62,708 bases of DNA from Ktedonobacteria bacterium. GTDB taxonomy: Bacteria > Chloroflexota > Ktedonobacteria > Ktedonobacterales > JACDGC01. The first letter of the stretch is position 1. Every line of letters starts with the position of its first letter. A program made the translations under genes and the position numbers. The DNA is taken from positions 1 through 62,708 of the forward strand of contig DAIDGU010000083.1 in the NCBI GenBank assembly GCA_027459785.1, given 5' to 3'. The notes below the pieces were generated by a model that searched no databases, was not told the DNA's origin, and saw nothing but the letters and a program-made list of their open reading frames with translations. Below are positions 24,829-34,600 of this stretch, one piece after another.

Positions 24829-25304
24829 CCGGCCACCGGCGGCGCGGCAGCCTGTTCATCCTCCAAGAACTGCTTGATGCGCTGGAAGGTTTGTGCGTGC
24901 GCGGCGTATGCCTGGCGCTGCACGTATTTGATCAGCGGCCCCGGCGCGGTGATCGTACACTGCTCCTCGATGTGCGTCTGGTCGCCTTCCGCTGTGAAAG
25001 TATAGCGCGAGATCAGGTGGATACCGGGCGATTGGTATGCCTCGCCGACGAGCGTGCCATCCGGCGCGTCCGTCGCGGTGGCCAGGTAGGTGAAACGCAG
25101 CAGCAGCGGGCCGGCGCGCATGCGGTCGGTGACGCGAAAGCGGCGGCGCGGCGTGCCAAAGGACGACGTATCCGGCGCGACCTCTTTGACGCCGATAATG
25201 AATGGATGAAAGCGCCCTAAATCCTGAAATTCGGCGATCAGCGGCCTGATCTGCGCCGGTGGCGCGGCGATGGTCGCCGTCAATGCAAACGCGACATGTG
25301 CCAT
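24825..25304 (-). CDS. SRPBCC (START-like) lipid/ligand-binding protein
   Basis: About 159 residues with the polyketide cyclase/dehydrase-type START-like pattern: HVAFALTATIAAPPAQIRPLIAEFQDLGRFHPF at the N-terminus (the usual 'pathway of entry' helix), a curved sheet in the middle (RRRFRVTDRM..LLLRFTYLATATD) and a long C-terminal helix (YAAHAQTFQRIKQFL). These proteins bind hydrophobic ligands or stress-related molecules. The ATG at 25304 has GAAGGAG 11 nt upstream; a longer start at 25361 runs into repeat DNA. Confidence 0.8.
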   Translation of the reverse strand: MAHVAFALTATIAAPPAQIRPLIAEFQDLGRFHPFIIGVKEVAPDTSSFGTPRRRFRVTDRMRAGPLLLRFTYLATATDAPDGTLVGEAYQSPGIHLISRYTFTAEGDQTHIEEQCTITAPGPLIKYVQRQAYAAHAQTFQRIKQFLEDEQAAAPPVAG

Positions 25305-25370
25305 GATGTGAATAACTCCTTCAGCGAAACTGCCAACGCCTGGCGCATCTTGCAATGCCATTGAGCAAGC

Positions 25371-25430
25371 CGGCGGTTGAAACCGCGCCTAGGGGCGATG
25401 CTACACAGTCCACCCTGCGCGGACTGGCAT
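25371..25430. repeat. Partial family A repeat
   Basis: A left arm (CGGCGGTTGAAACCGCGCCT) followed by the inner GTCCACCCTGCGCGGACTGG palindrome between two minus-strand genes; no right arm is recognisable. Confidence 0.75.
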
Positions 25431-25496
25431 ACGGCAAAGCTGCTCATCGTCCCTGCTAGCATGACACATCCCGCTGGGTTTCAGCAACCGGCGCAG

Positions 25497-26576
25497 CTAC
25501 CCGCCGATTTTGAGGGGCGCGAGTTCGCCAATGACATCGCGCTCGCTTTCCGTGAGCCACAGCACGCCGTGCGCGCCGGCGGTGATGCCGCTGGGGGCGC
25601 TCTGATAGATGGGCAGCGCGTATTCGGTGATGACGCCGGCGGGGGTGATGCGCCCCACGATGTCGGTATCCGTTTCCGTGAACCAGAGATTGCCATCCGA
25701 GCCGGTGACGATGCCTTCCGGGAAAGCGCCCGTGGTGGGGATGTGGAACTCCGTCACCTTGCCGGCAGGCGTGATGCGCCCGATGGTGTCATCTTCCGCC
25801 TCGGTGAACCAGAGGTTGCCATCCGGTCCCTTCGTGATGCCATACGGCTGCTTATTCTGGCCGCCGAGCGCGAATTCCGTCACGTTGCCGGCGGGGGTGA
25901 TGCGCCCCACCGCGTTCGCGTCCGCCTCCGTGAACCAGAGGTTGCCATCCGGCCCCTTGGTGATGGCGAAGGGACCGCCGCCGAAGCCGTGGATGTGGAA
26001 CACGGTGATCTTGCCTGCCGGCGTGATGCGCCCGATGATATTATTTTCGTTCTCGATGAACCACAAGTTGCCATCCGGCCCGGTCGTGATGCCACCTAGG
26101 CCACCACTGACGCCGGGGATCGGGAACTCCGTGATGGTGCCGCTGGGAGTGATGCGCCCGACACTTGCTGTTTCCATGAACCACAGGTTGCCATCCGGCC
26201 CGACGGTGATGCCGGAAGGATCATCACTCTGGGAACTCAGCGGGAAGGCGGTGAACGTGCCGCCCGGCGTCATGCGCTCAATGCGGCTTTCATCGCGCGC
26301 CGTGAACCAAATGTTGCCGTCCGGCCCAACGACGATGCCCTCGATGATCTTGTAGGTTTTGGGGATCGTGAACTCTTTCAACGCCAGCGGTTGGTGTGTC
26401 GCTTGCCCGACGGTGGTCGAACTGACGGTGGTGCTTGTCCCCGTGTTGTTGATGCTGCACGCCGCGCCAAGCAAAGCGCAAAGGATGACGCTGCAACCGA
26501 CGACGATCCGCCAGTGATAGGGATGTTCGCCCAAAAGCCCGCGCATGATAAATAACGCCGTATGCTGTTCTCGCAT
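25497..26576 (-). CDS. Lipoprotein with seven-bladed virginiamycin-B-lyase-type propeller
   Basis: About 359 residues. The N-terminus has a signal sequence ending in a lipobox (LCALLGAAC), so it is probably exported and lipid-anchored. Seven repeats of ~42 residues follow, each of the form GPDGNLWFTE...IGRITPAGKITEF, the pattern of the Vgb/NHL-like propeller. Real Vgb opens streptogramin B rings; here the role is unknown, as most relatives are not resistance enzymes and I cannot verify the active-site His/Glu set. The start at 26576 is chosen because GAGAGG lies 12 nt upstream and puts the signal peptide near the N-terminus; an upstream frame reaches 26732. Confidence 0.85.
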   Translation of the reverse strand: MREQHTALFIMRGLLGEHPYHWRIVVGCSVILCALLGAACSINNTGTSTTVSSTTVGQATHQPLALKEFTIPKTYKIIEGIVVGPDGNIWFTARDESRIERMTPGGTFTAFPLSSQSDDPSGITVGPDGNLWFMETASVGRITPSGTITEFPIPGVSGGLGGITTGPDGNLWFIENENNIIGRITPAGKITVFHIHGFGGGPFAITKGPDGNLWFTEADANAVGRITPAGNVTEFALGGQNKQPYGITKGPDGNLWFTEAEDDTIGRITPAGKVTEFHIPTTGAFPEGIVTGSDGNLWFTETDTDIVGRITPAGVITEYALPIYQSAPSGITAGAHGVLWLTESERDVIGELAPLKIGG

Positions 26577-26682
26577 GAATGACAACCGACCTCTCGCGTA
26601 TTTTTGGTCAAGCCTGGCAATATGACCAGCGGGAGCAGCGAAATAAGACAGTTTTCTCATCCAAACACGGGACGTATTGCGC

Positions 26683-26711
26683 TTGCACCTTGTCGCCAGT
26701 AGTGCTACGAT
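26683..26711 (+). promoter_or_regulatory. Sigma-70-type promoter for the TM/LamG-like gene
   Basis: TTGCAC (26683-26688) and TACGAT (26706-26711) with a 17-bp spacer, 48 bp before the ATG at 26759. Confidence 0.5.
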
Positions 26712-26731
26712 TTCTCTAGACAAAAGCTGCA

Positions 26732-26743
26732 TGTGATATCACA
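26732..26743. promoter_or_regulatory. Perfect 12-bp palindrome, possible operator
   Basis: TGTGATATCACA is a perfect inverted repeat just downstream of the predicted transcription start. Its half-site TGTGA matches the CRP-family half-site, but the spacing is 2 bp instead of 6. Confidence 0.4.
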
Positions 26744-26758
26744 CAAGGGGTATCCGAC

Positions 26759-27700
26759 ATGAACGAAGCACCGTATGAGCAACCCACACGCCACCCCCAG
26801 GCGGGCGCAACGGGGCCGGTAGTGGAACAGCCCGTTTCTGCGCCAGCACATCCCCTCTATGCATCCGCAGATCAGCCGCAAACTGACGACCATCCTGCCG
26901 CCCCTACCTTCCGGCTGCCCGACCACCGCGCCGCCCTGCGCGCGACGCTGGCGCAGCGGCTCACCTTCTCGGAGCGGCCCACGTGGTCGCTACTCTTCAG
27001 CCTGGTGGCGCTACTCCTGCTGGGGCTGATCGGTGTGTTGATCATCTCTTCCTCCGCTGGCGGGGCGAACGCGCGCTTACGGGCGGCGGCCACGCGCACC
27101 GCCGCGCTGCTCAAGAACCAGGGAACGGCGCAAACGCAGGCGATCTATTTCACGATCCTGCCGGGGGCCGGCTGCGACAAAAACGGAGCGTTGTGGGCCA
27201 CCGACAACGTAGGCTCCTTCCAATGTGTCGCTAACGGTTTGCAGATCACGAACTCGTCCACGAATGCGACCGTTTCGACGGCCTGGTTCCAGGGTGTCAA
27301 GGGCTACTTTCCGACGAATTATCGGCTGAGCGTAGATATCGACACGAGCAATTTGGGAGCGAATGGGTGCGCGGGCATCGAGATCCGTAGCTATGGCAAC
27401 AGCGGCGGTTATGGCTTTTATGTGTGTCCGGGCCAAGGCTTCTGGCGACTGAACAGCTATGACAGCCAGACCGGCACGGCGACGAAGCTCCAGTCTAGTT
27501 CGCTGGGCGCGCAGACCTTATATGAGATCATGGCCATCGCCAACGGCAACACTGAGACGTATTACATCGACGGCAATCAGGTGGCGACCGCGACGAGCAG
27601 CGCGGCCACCTATAATAAGAGCCTGGGCCTGAACGTCGATGTCGGGCAAGGTTCTAATGGCTCGGCGATCTTCACTGATTTCACCCTGGTGACGCTGTGA
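26759..27700 (+). CDS. Single-pass membrane protein with extracellular jelly-roll (LamG-like) domain
   Basis: A 313-residue protein. A proline-rich cytosolic segment (~1-75) precedes one hydrophobic helix (LLFSLVALLLLGLIGVLII), then an extracytoplasmic domain with WFQGVKGYFPTNYRLSVDID, ANGCAGIEIRSYGNSGGYGFYVC and TYYIDGNQVATATS, typical of concanavalin-like sandwich folds. Four cysteines are placed to pair. AAGGGG precedes the ATG. It resembles the repeat unit of the large protein at 31645-36741 in overall layout. The last 20 bp overlap the convergent MFS gene. Confidence 0.72.
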   Translation: MNEAPYEQPTRHPQAGATGPVVEQPVSAPAHPLYASADQPQTDDHPAAPTFRLPDHRAALRATLAQRLTFSERPTWSLLFSLVALLLLGLIGVLIISSSAGGANARLRAAATRTAALLKNQGTAQTQAIYFTILPGAGCDKNGALWATDNVGSFQCVANGLQITNSSTNATVSTAWFQGVKGYFPTNYRLSVDIDTSNLGANGCAGIEIRSYGNSGGYGFYVCPGQGFWRLNSYDSQTGTATKLQSSSLGAQTLYEIMAIANGNTETYYIDGNQVATATSSAATYNKSLGLNVDVGQGSNGSAIFTDFTLVTL

Positions 27701-29054
27701 GCGCCCGTCGCCCGAAGAAGAATAGCAGCAAGGTGGGCGCGAGCGCCAGGCACAGCGCGCCCACGGCGAAGGGCGCGGAAAGGCCGATGTGCAATTGCAG
27801 GAAGCCGGCGATGCCCGCGCCCAGGCTGTACCCCACCCCCCACGTGATGCCATAGAAGCCGCTCAGCGTGGCGCGATGCTTGCTGGAAACGCTTTCCATC
27901 GTGAAGGCGGCATAGGTCGGCTCGAATAGACCGCGCAGCACGTTGCGCGCGACCTCGGCGGCGACCGCCAGCCCCAGCACCGGCATGAAGCCGATGGCCA
28001 GCACCACCGGCACGCCCGCCAGTTGCATGCTCGTGGCCACGCGCAGCTTGCCCCAGCGCCGGGCCAGGCGCGGCGCGATGAGCGCAGACGCGCCGCCGCA
28101 GAGGCCGGCCAGCGCGATGAAGATCCCCAGCGGCCCCGGTTGCAGGTCGTAGCGCAGCCGAAAGAAAAGCTGTTCCAGCCCCACCACCGAACTTTCGCCC
28201 ACGACGAAAACGACATCAGGCAGCAGCAACATGACGAACAGCAGCGGCAGCGGCCAGCGCCCCTCAAAGCTGCCACCCACCGTGACCGGCTCCGTCGCCG
28301 CCAGCGCCACGCCGGCTTCCGTCGCGGCATCCGCGCTCCCCCGCTCCAGCGCCCCGGCTGCTGGCACAGCAGCAGTTCCCCTCTCCATCTCCGCTGGGGA
28401 GGGGTTAGGGGTGGGGCCGCGCGGTTCGCGCAGCAACACCAGCGGCAGCGCGGGCGCGGCGGCGACGAAGGCGGCAGCCAACACGCCCCAGCGCAGGGGG
28501 ACGACGCTTGTCGCGGCCTGGTGGGTGATCTGCGCAGCAACTTCCGGCACGGCCCCGCCGATCAGGCTGCCCAGCGCGCCCACGCCCAGCAGCAAGAAGC
28601 TATTCAGCGCCAGCACGCTCACGCGCTGCTCCGACCTGGAACTTTCTGTCAACATCGGCAGGTTCGTCACCCAATATGCCGAGGCCAGCAGGCCGTTGAT
28701 AAAGCTGGCGGCAAGCAACAGCGGCGCGTTGGCGCTCAGGGCGACGGCGACGAGCGTCAGCGGCGTCAGCGCCGCGCTGGTCAGGATCAAGGGGCGGCGT
28801 CCGATGCGGTCCGCCAGCAGCCCCACCGGCACGCCCGCGACGAAGGCACCCAGCGCCGGCATGCCGGCCAGCAGCCCGATGAAATCTTGCTGGAAGCCCA
28901 GGCTATAGGCATAGAGGTTGATCGTCAGCGCGGCGATGCTGAGTTGCAAGCCCTTGCCCACGGTATAAAGCAACATCAGATAGACGTTGCGGTCATAGGT
29001 CAAGAAAGCAGGTTTGCCGCGCCCGCCATGCTGTGTCGCAAGTTCGCCCGCCAT
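27681..29054 (-). CDS. MFS transporter with repeat-derived central loop
   Basis: About 457 residues and twelve hydrophobic helices. The first half contains the MFS signature GVPVGLLADRIGRRPLIL between helices 2 and 3. The central cytosolic loop contains residues ~213-226 (GPTPNPSPAEMERG), which are translated from a family B repeat, followed by an Ala/Glu-rich stretch. The second half continues normally (WGVGYSLGAGIAGFLQL). The substrate is unknown. Its ATG shares one base with the stop of the upstream gene (TAATG), so translation is coupled. Confidence 0.88.
   Translation of the reverse strand: MAGELATQHGGRGKPAFLTYDRNVYLMLLYTVGKGLQLSIAALTINLYAYSLGFQQDFIGLLAGMPALGAFVAGVPVGLLADRIGRRPLILTSAALTPLTLVAVALSANAPLLLAASFINGLLASAYWVTNLPMLTESSRSEQRVSVLALNSFLLLGVGALGSLIGGAVPEVAAQITHQAATSVVPLRWGVLAAAFVAAAPALPLVLLREPRGPTPNPSPAEMERGTAAVPAAGALERGSADAATEAGVALAATEPVTVGGSFEGRWPLPLLFVMLLLPDVVFVVGESSVVGLEQLFFRLRYDLQPGPLGIFIALAGLCGGASALIAPRLARRWGKLRVATSMQLAGVPVVLAIGFMPVLGLAVAAEVARNVLRGLFEPTYAAFTMESVSSKHRATLSGFYGITWGVGYSLGAGIAGFLQLHIGLSAPFAVGALCLALAPTLLLFFFGRRALTASPG
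28378..28418. repeat. Family B repeat inside the MFS gene
   Basis: CCCCTCTCCATCTCCGC followed by TGGGGAGGGGTTAGGGGTGGGGCC. It is in frame and falls in the loop between the two transporter halves. Confidence 0.85.
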
Positions 29055-29776
29055 TACCGATCATCCTCGTCGAAGATCGCGTCCCACCCGAAGGATGCGT
29101 AGATCGCTCGCGCCGCATCGCGCTGCGCGGGATGCAACTTTTTGTGCAGCCGCCGATGCAGATACGTCTGGTCCGGCGCGGGGCAGCGCGCCCACAGGCC
29201 AGCGTTCGCGCGCAACGCCGCTGCGCTCGCCGCCGTCGGCGTCAGCCCATACTGGAACACCCGCCGGCAGCCTTCCAGATAGAGATAGCACAACTGCCCA
29301 GCGGTGTAGGGATAATCGGTCACGTCCAGGTGGCTGAAATGCAGCACATGCGCTTGCGCATCCGCCGCACCGCGCCCGGTGAGGTCGTGCAGCGCGCCGT
29401 CCGCCGCCAGATAGACGCAATCGATCGTCGAGACGAAATGCGCGTGGTAGCCATAGGCCGTCGTCGTGATCAAGGGATCATGCTCCTGGAAGTTCCAGAT
29501 GTCCCATTCGCCCCCCGCTAGCCCCAGTTCCGTGCGCGCCGCCGCCAGCCAACGTTCCGCCGTCGCCGTCGGCACGTCGCCGACATAGTGGATGTCGATA
29601 TCACTCGGGGCCGCGCCCAGCAGGATGCCGCGCGTGAAGCCGCTGGCGACCGCCGGGTCGCGCAATCCCTGCGCCGCCAGCCGTGCCAGCACGGCAGCCA
29701 CCGGCCCGAGGCGCGCGTCGCGCGCCAGCTCGCGCAGCCACCCGGCATCGTCATGTGTGTGATACGCATCATCCAT
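29054..29776 (-). CDS. Nucleotidyltransferase-like protein
   Basis: A 240-residue protein with a polymerase-beta-like signature: RGILLGAAPSDIDIHYVGD (residues ~49-67) supplies a Gly-rich turn and two Asp residues (SDIDIH), and a third acidic residue may lie in EWDIWNF or STIDCVYL. The C-terminal half is helical and ends in a basic segment (YLHRRLHKKLHPAQRD). Relatives transfer nucleotides to small molecules or RNA; the target is unknown here. It is translationally coupled to the MFS transporter, which hints at a modification-and-export pair, but that is only context. Confidence 0.6.
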   Translation of the reverse strand: MDDAYHTHDDAGWLRELARDARLGPVAAVLARLAAQGLRDPAVASGFTRGILLGAAPSDIDIHYVGDVPTATAERWLAAARTELGLAGGEWDIWNFQEHDPLITTTAYGYHAHFVSTIDCVYLAADGALHDLTGRGAADAQAHVLHFSHLDVTDYPYTAGQLCYLYLEGCRRVFQYGLTPTAASAAALRANAGLWARCPAPDQTYLHRRLHKKLHPAQRDAARAIYASFGWDAIFDEDDR

Positions 29777-29858
29777 AGGAGATATTGTAGCAGAAAATGA
29801 CGGGTGCGTGAGTTCACGTTACTAAAGCGGTAGGTTGAGGAATATGAGGTAATCATAG

Positions 29859-30068
29859 CCGCCCGCCCGGGGCGGTTTCAGCCGCCTGGCGGTTGCCTCG
29901 TATATATTCCGTTGCCGGCGGCTTGGTAGGGGGCGGTCCAAGCGGCCTGGCGGTTGCCGGGGGTTGAACCCCCCGGCTCGGAACCGGAACCCCTACGGGC
30001 TAGGAGTTGGTAAGTGCAAGGGTCATTGTAGAATGAGCATGATCGTGGGGCGGACATTCCTGTCCGCC
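29859..30068. repeat. Cluster of palindromes including family F and one family C copy
   Basis: Two copies of a unit ending GCGGCCTGGCGGTTGCC / GCCGCCTGGCGGTTGCC near 29878-29957, a GGGGGTTGAACCCCC hairpin (~29959-29973), and a family C palindrome at 30045-30068 (GGGCGGACATTCCTGTCCGC). No gene is visible from 29777 to 30101. Confidence 0.7.
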
Positions 30069-30101
30069 AAAATGGCTGAGACAAGGCCAAAGATCGCAGC
30101 C

Positions 30102-31346
30102 TCACGGATGCATTGGTGTGATAGCAATTTGCTTGTTATGGCGTTTATAGCGATAACGCAAGATCGTTTCGCCGATGATAGATAGAATTACCCACCCGCC
30201 AAAGAATAACGCACCTTCAGACCACTGTCCTACTAAGGGGTAAATCCAAGGAACCAAAAAAGCACCAACAATTGAAAGCGGTGCAAGAATTACCAATACT
30301 GTTTCTACAAAGAGATAGAAAAAACCAAATATAATCAACTGAAATATCATTGGATGCCTGGCTTCAGAACCGGTGATGTTATCAATAACGTCAACAACTA
30401 TAGGATAAACAAGAAAAAACGAGTAGACCCAATAGAGTGCCAGGCGAATAAATCTACCCTTCTTTGCTTTCAGGCTGGGAATGTTTTTCAAGGAGAGATG
30501 CTTGCACGAATACCAGATCAGGCCATAGATGGTCACTATGCGCAGGAACCAAAGCGCCAATTTTTTGAGTGCGGTGAAGTCAAGGTGTGGTGGAGTATTC
30601 GCTGGTAATGTCGCAGGTGGTGAAATCCGTTGTGGCGGTGAAGGAGCAGGTTGCACCGGCAAGGCGACACGTTGCGGAGTGGGGGTACTTCGCTGAGCAT
30701 GGCCATAACCAGGACCAGGATTAGGCGGCGGGTTTGCTGGTGAGGGCGAGGGCGGTGGCGTTATGATAATCGGACTTGGATATTGGCGACCAATGGTATG
30801 TTGAGGGGTGGGGGTAACAGCAGGTTTAGGCGCAGAGGTGGCCGGCGGCTGAACAGGAGATGCGACGCGCTGTGGAACAGAAGGGCTGCGTTGCGTGTTG
30901 CTATAACCAGGATTTGGTTTAGGCGGGCTTGCTGGTTTGATAACAGGATCAGGGCTAAAAAGTTGAAGCAGTTGCATTAATTCACGCCCGTCAATCAATC
31001 TAAGGGGTCGTGATGTCGCCCAAGCGCGGGCGGCTTTGCTGAATGTGCCAGTCGTCACGATGAAACCTTGTTCGGCTTGGGTGGCAAAGCTGCCAAAAAA
31101 TTCGCGCACAATAGGTTCACCGACCATGCCCTTATAGCGTTTGCATTGCACGACGAACCGTTTCCCATCCTTGCGCAGTTCGATATCGATCCCGTTATCG
31201 CCACTATGACGAGTTACCCGTGTTTGATAGCCCATTTTGGCATATAATTTGGCGATAAATTGCTCGAAGTCAGCTGGTGTCATCTGCATCATCTGGGTGA
31301 TAGTTGCAGGGTAAATATCAACTTGTATGCTTTTCGTGCTTGCCAT
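30102..31346 (-). CDS. Mrr-type restriction endonuclease domain fused to a membrane domain
   Basis: A 414-residue protein. Residues ~20-130 form an Mrr_cat PD-(D/E)xK nuclease: FEQFIAKLYAKMGYQ, D54 (GIDIEL) and Q67-K69 (VVQCKRY), then GFIVTTGTFSKAA and the LIDGRELMQLL end. Residues ~131-255 are a long proline-rich linker with repeated P.P...GY..AQRS.. and VALPVQP units. The last ~150 residues contain four or five membrane helices (FLVYPIVVDVI, LIIFGFFYLFVETVLVILAPL, GGWVILSIIGETI). AAGGAG precedes the ATG. Base composition is markedly AT-richer than neighbours, pointing to transfer. It may act on foreign or damaged DNA at the membrane. Confidence 0.85.
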   Translation of the reverse strand: MASTKSIQVDIYPATITQMMQMTPADFEQFIAKLYAKMGYQTRVTRHSGDNGIDIELRKDGKRFVVQCKRYKGMVGEPIVREFFGSFATQAEQGFIVTTGTFSKAARAWATSRPLRLIDGRELMQLLQLFSPDPVIKPASPPKPNPGYSNTQRSPSVPQRVASPVQPPATSAPKPAVTPTPQHTIGRQYPSPIIITPPPSPSPANPPPNPGPGYGHAQRSTPTPQRVALPVQPAPSPPQRISPPATLPANTPPHLDFTALKKLALWFLRIVTIYGLIWYSCKHLSLKNIPSLKAKKGRFIRLALYWVYSFFLVYPIVVDVIDNITGSEARHPMIFQLIIFGFFYLFVETVLVILAPLSIVGAFLVPWIYPLVGQWSEGALFFGGWVILSIIGETILRYRYKRHNKQIAITPMHP

Positions 31347-31644
31347 ACTACACTTTGCTCCTTATAGGATAGCCAAAGATGGAAAATCATTATGCAACGA
31401 AGAAAAAAGTCGGTGGCGTAGTTGGGTTATTGAAGGATTGTACAATAATATATGCTAGCTAGCAAAGCCTATCACCCTTATTTCTTATCGCTATGATATG
31501 CCTTATTTTTTCCAATCTCTACCCGCCCCGCGCGCGATCTGGTGACTTTCGCTTCGTCTCAGCCGCCGCCGATCCCTGGCATCATGGAGGTGACACGGTG
31601 CGTCGCCCGCACGGATCGCCGGTGCGCCACCGATATTACCAGGG
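31347..31644. other. AT-rich intergenic region between divergent genes
   Basis: The left side (to ~31500) is AT-rich and contains GCTAGCTAGC and TTGTACAATAATATA. No clear promoter could be fixed. The right side is GC-rich. No gene is visible. Confidence 0.5.
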
Positions 31645-34600
31645 ATGAGGCGAAGAAGGATGCTGCGTTCACATCGACTATCGGCCTTGGCGCTGCTGCT
31701 GGCCGTGCCGCTTATGCTGCTCACCGCAAACCCCGCGCTGGCGGCAACGGCGGACAGGAATGTCCGCTCCACGATGAGCAATGTCCGCCCCACGCTTGTG
31801 CCAGTCCGCGTCGGCGGACTTCGCGGCCAACGGCCCCTAGGCGCGGTTTCAACCGCCCGCGTCTCCCCTGTCCGCTCCGTAACCGCCGGACCCTCAACCG
31901 CCGGCAAGCCTCCCCGTGTGGCCCTCCCTACGTCCTCCACCGAAGACTGGCCGACGTATCTCCATGATTTGCGCCGCTCGTCGGCGAGTGGCGAGACGTT
32001 TTTCACCACCAGCAATATCGCCACGCTGACAAAGATTTGGTCGTTCAATGCCGGCGGAGCGATTGCCGCACAGCCAGTTATCGTCAGCGGCATCGCCTAT
32101 ATCGGTGCCTGGGATGGCTATATGTACGCGCTGAACGCCAGCACCGGAGCGCTCGTTTGGAAGACCTACCTGGGGCAAACGACCTCGCTGCTATGCCAAC
32201 CGGCGACATTGGGCGTCACTTCGTCGGCCACCGTATCCAACGGCATCGTTTATGTCGGCGGCGGCGACAGCTATTGGTACGCGCTAGATGCCAGCACCGG
32301 CGCGATCTTGTGGAAGGTCTATACCGGAGACAACAGCCAGACGAGCGGCCACTATAACTGGTCCAGCCCGTTGATCTACGGTAATTATGCCTACATTGGC
32401 ATCGCCAGCAACTGCGATAATCCGCTCGTCCAGGGGCAGTTATTGCAGGTCGATCTCACCAGCCACAGCATTGTCAACACGTTCGATACCGTGCCGAGCG
32501 GCCAGCTTGGTGGCAGTATCTGGGGTTCACCTTCCGTCGATCCCACCACGAATACCATCTATGTCGCAGTCGGCAATCGGAACCAGATGAACCAGCCTTA
32601 TACGCAGGCGGTGCTTGCGCTCGACGCGGGTACGCTGGCATTGAAGGCCGCATGGCAAATCCCCAATGCCGATTCTGTGACGGACTCCGACTTTGGTACG
32701 ACACCGCTGCTTTTCGATGATAGTTCAGGACGCCACTGGCTGGCCGCCGACAACAAAGACGGCTATCTCTATATCTTTGATCGCACGAATATCGCCGCCG
32801 GCCCCGTATGGAAGCGCCTGGTCGCGTATGGTGGCAGTTGCCCGGATTGCGGTGACGGCAGTATCGCGCCCCTGACATTCGCGAACGATATGCTCTTCGC
32901 TGCTGGCGGCAACACCACCATCAACGGCCAAGGCTACCTAGGGTCCGTGCGCGCGCTAGACCCCGCCACCGGCACCGTCCTCTGGGAACACGGCGCGCCA
33001 GCACCGATCCTGAGTGCCTTGACGTGGGTGAATGGCTTGGTCATCGACGAGGCTGGTGATACACTGGAAATCTTGGATGCCTCATCCGGCACCCGGCTCT
33101 ATAGTTTTACGGCACCCGCCCCATTTTATGGCGCGGCCAGTATCTCGCACGGCACACTCTATGTCGCCTCGGTCAGTGGCACGGTGTACGCTCTGGCGCT
33201 GGGCAATCCCATCGCGCCGCCGGCGGACGCAAATTGCCCTGCCGGCTGGACGTGCCAGGATATCGGCGCTCCCTCGCCCACCGGCACGGAAACGGTCGCC
33301 AACGGCGTGTGGACCATCACCTCCGGCGGTGCAGGGCTGGCGAATGGCAGTGATCAATTTCGATTGGCATCACAGAACATGACGGGCGATACGCAAATCG
33401 TAGCGCAGATGACGGGTGGGCCTGCCGCCCTCGCGGGCTTGATGATCCGTCAAAGCAATGATCCCGGCGCACCCTTCTACGGCATCTTTACACAGCCGGG
33501 TGGTAATCTCGTGGTTACATATCGCACCGGCTTCGACGGCGGCATTACGACCGCGAACCAACTTACGGGCTTCACGACACCCGTATTTCTGACCATCATC
33601 CGAAGTGGTGACACTTTTTATGCCGCCACTTCCCATGATGGCACGAACTATACTCTCGTTCCGGGCAGCGCGGCACTGTTGTCCCTACCGGCGACCACGC
33701 TCGTTGGTCTGGCCACGGCATCGGGGATCAATGGCACCGCTGCCAGTACGGGCTTCGCCGCTGTCACGGTCGGCACGCCGGGCGCGCTGCCGCCTCCACC
33801 AGCCTCCCCCTCGTCTTGCCCTTCCAGTTGGATCTGCCAGGATGTCGGCGATCCGCTGATCACCGGCGATCAGGCGCTCGCCAACGGCACTTGGACGGTC
33901 AAAGGCGCAGGAGATGACATCAACGATCCCAGCGATCAATTCCATTTCGTGTGGCAGACCGTCCCTGGCGACGCCACGCTGAGCGCGCAAATCACTAGCC
34001 AGACGAACACCAGCAGCAATGCCAAGGCGGGCATCATGCTTCGCCAGGGAACCGATCCGCGTGCCGCCTTTTACGCTGTTTTGGCCACGCCGGGCAATGG
34101 TCTGCTGGTGGAATATCGCCAGTACGAGGGGTTGCGCGTGACCCAGATTCCCATCAGCGGCGCGCTACCGGCGTATGTCGAGATCCAGCGATCCGGCAAT
34201 ACATTCACCGCGTGGTCCTCGCCTGACGGTGCCACCTGGAGCTACCTTGCCGGGACCAATGCCGATCTCACCACCAGCGGCAGCATGTTGGCCGGTTTGG
34301 CTGTCACCTCGAATGCCTCCACCACGCTCGGCAGTGCCACCTTTGCCGCTGTCACTCTGACGCAGAGCGCGCCACCTCCGCCGATTATCTGCCCCACCGG
34401 CTGGAATTGCGCGGATATCGGCTATCCCCAGCCGGCGGGCAGCCAGTCATTGAGCGGAACAGTATGGACGATCGTCGCTGGCGGCTCGGATATCTTCGCC
34501 ACATCTGACCAGTTCCGTTATGTGTGGCAGACGTTGCCCGGCGACGGCAGTTTCAGTGCGCTCGTCACCAGCCAGCAAAACACCAACGGCTACGCCAAGG

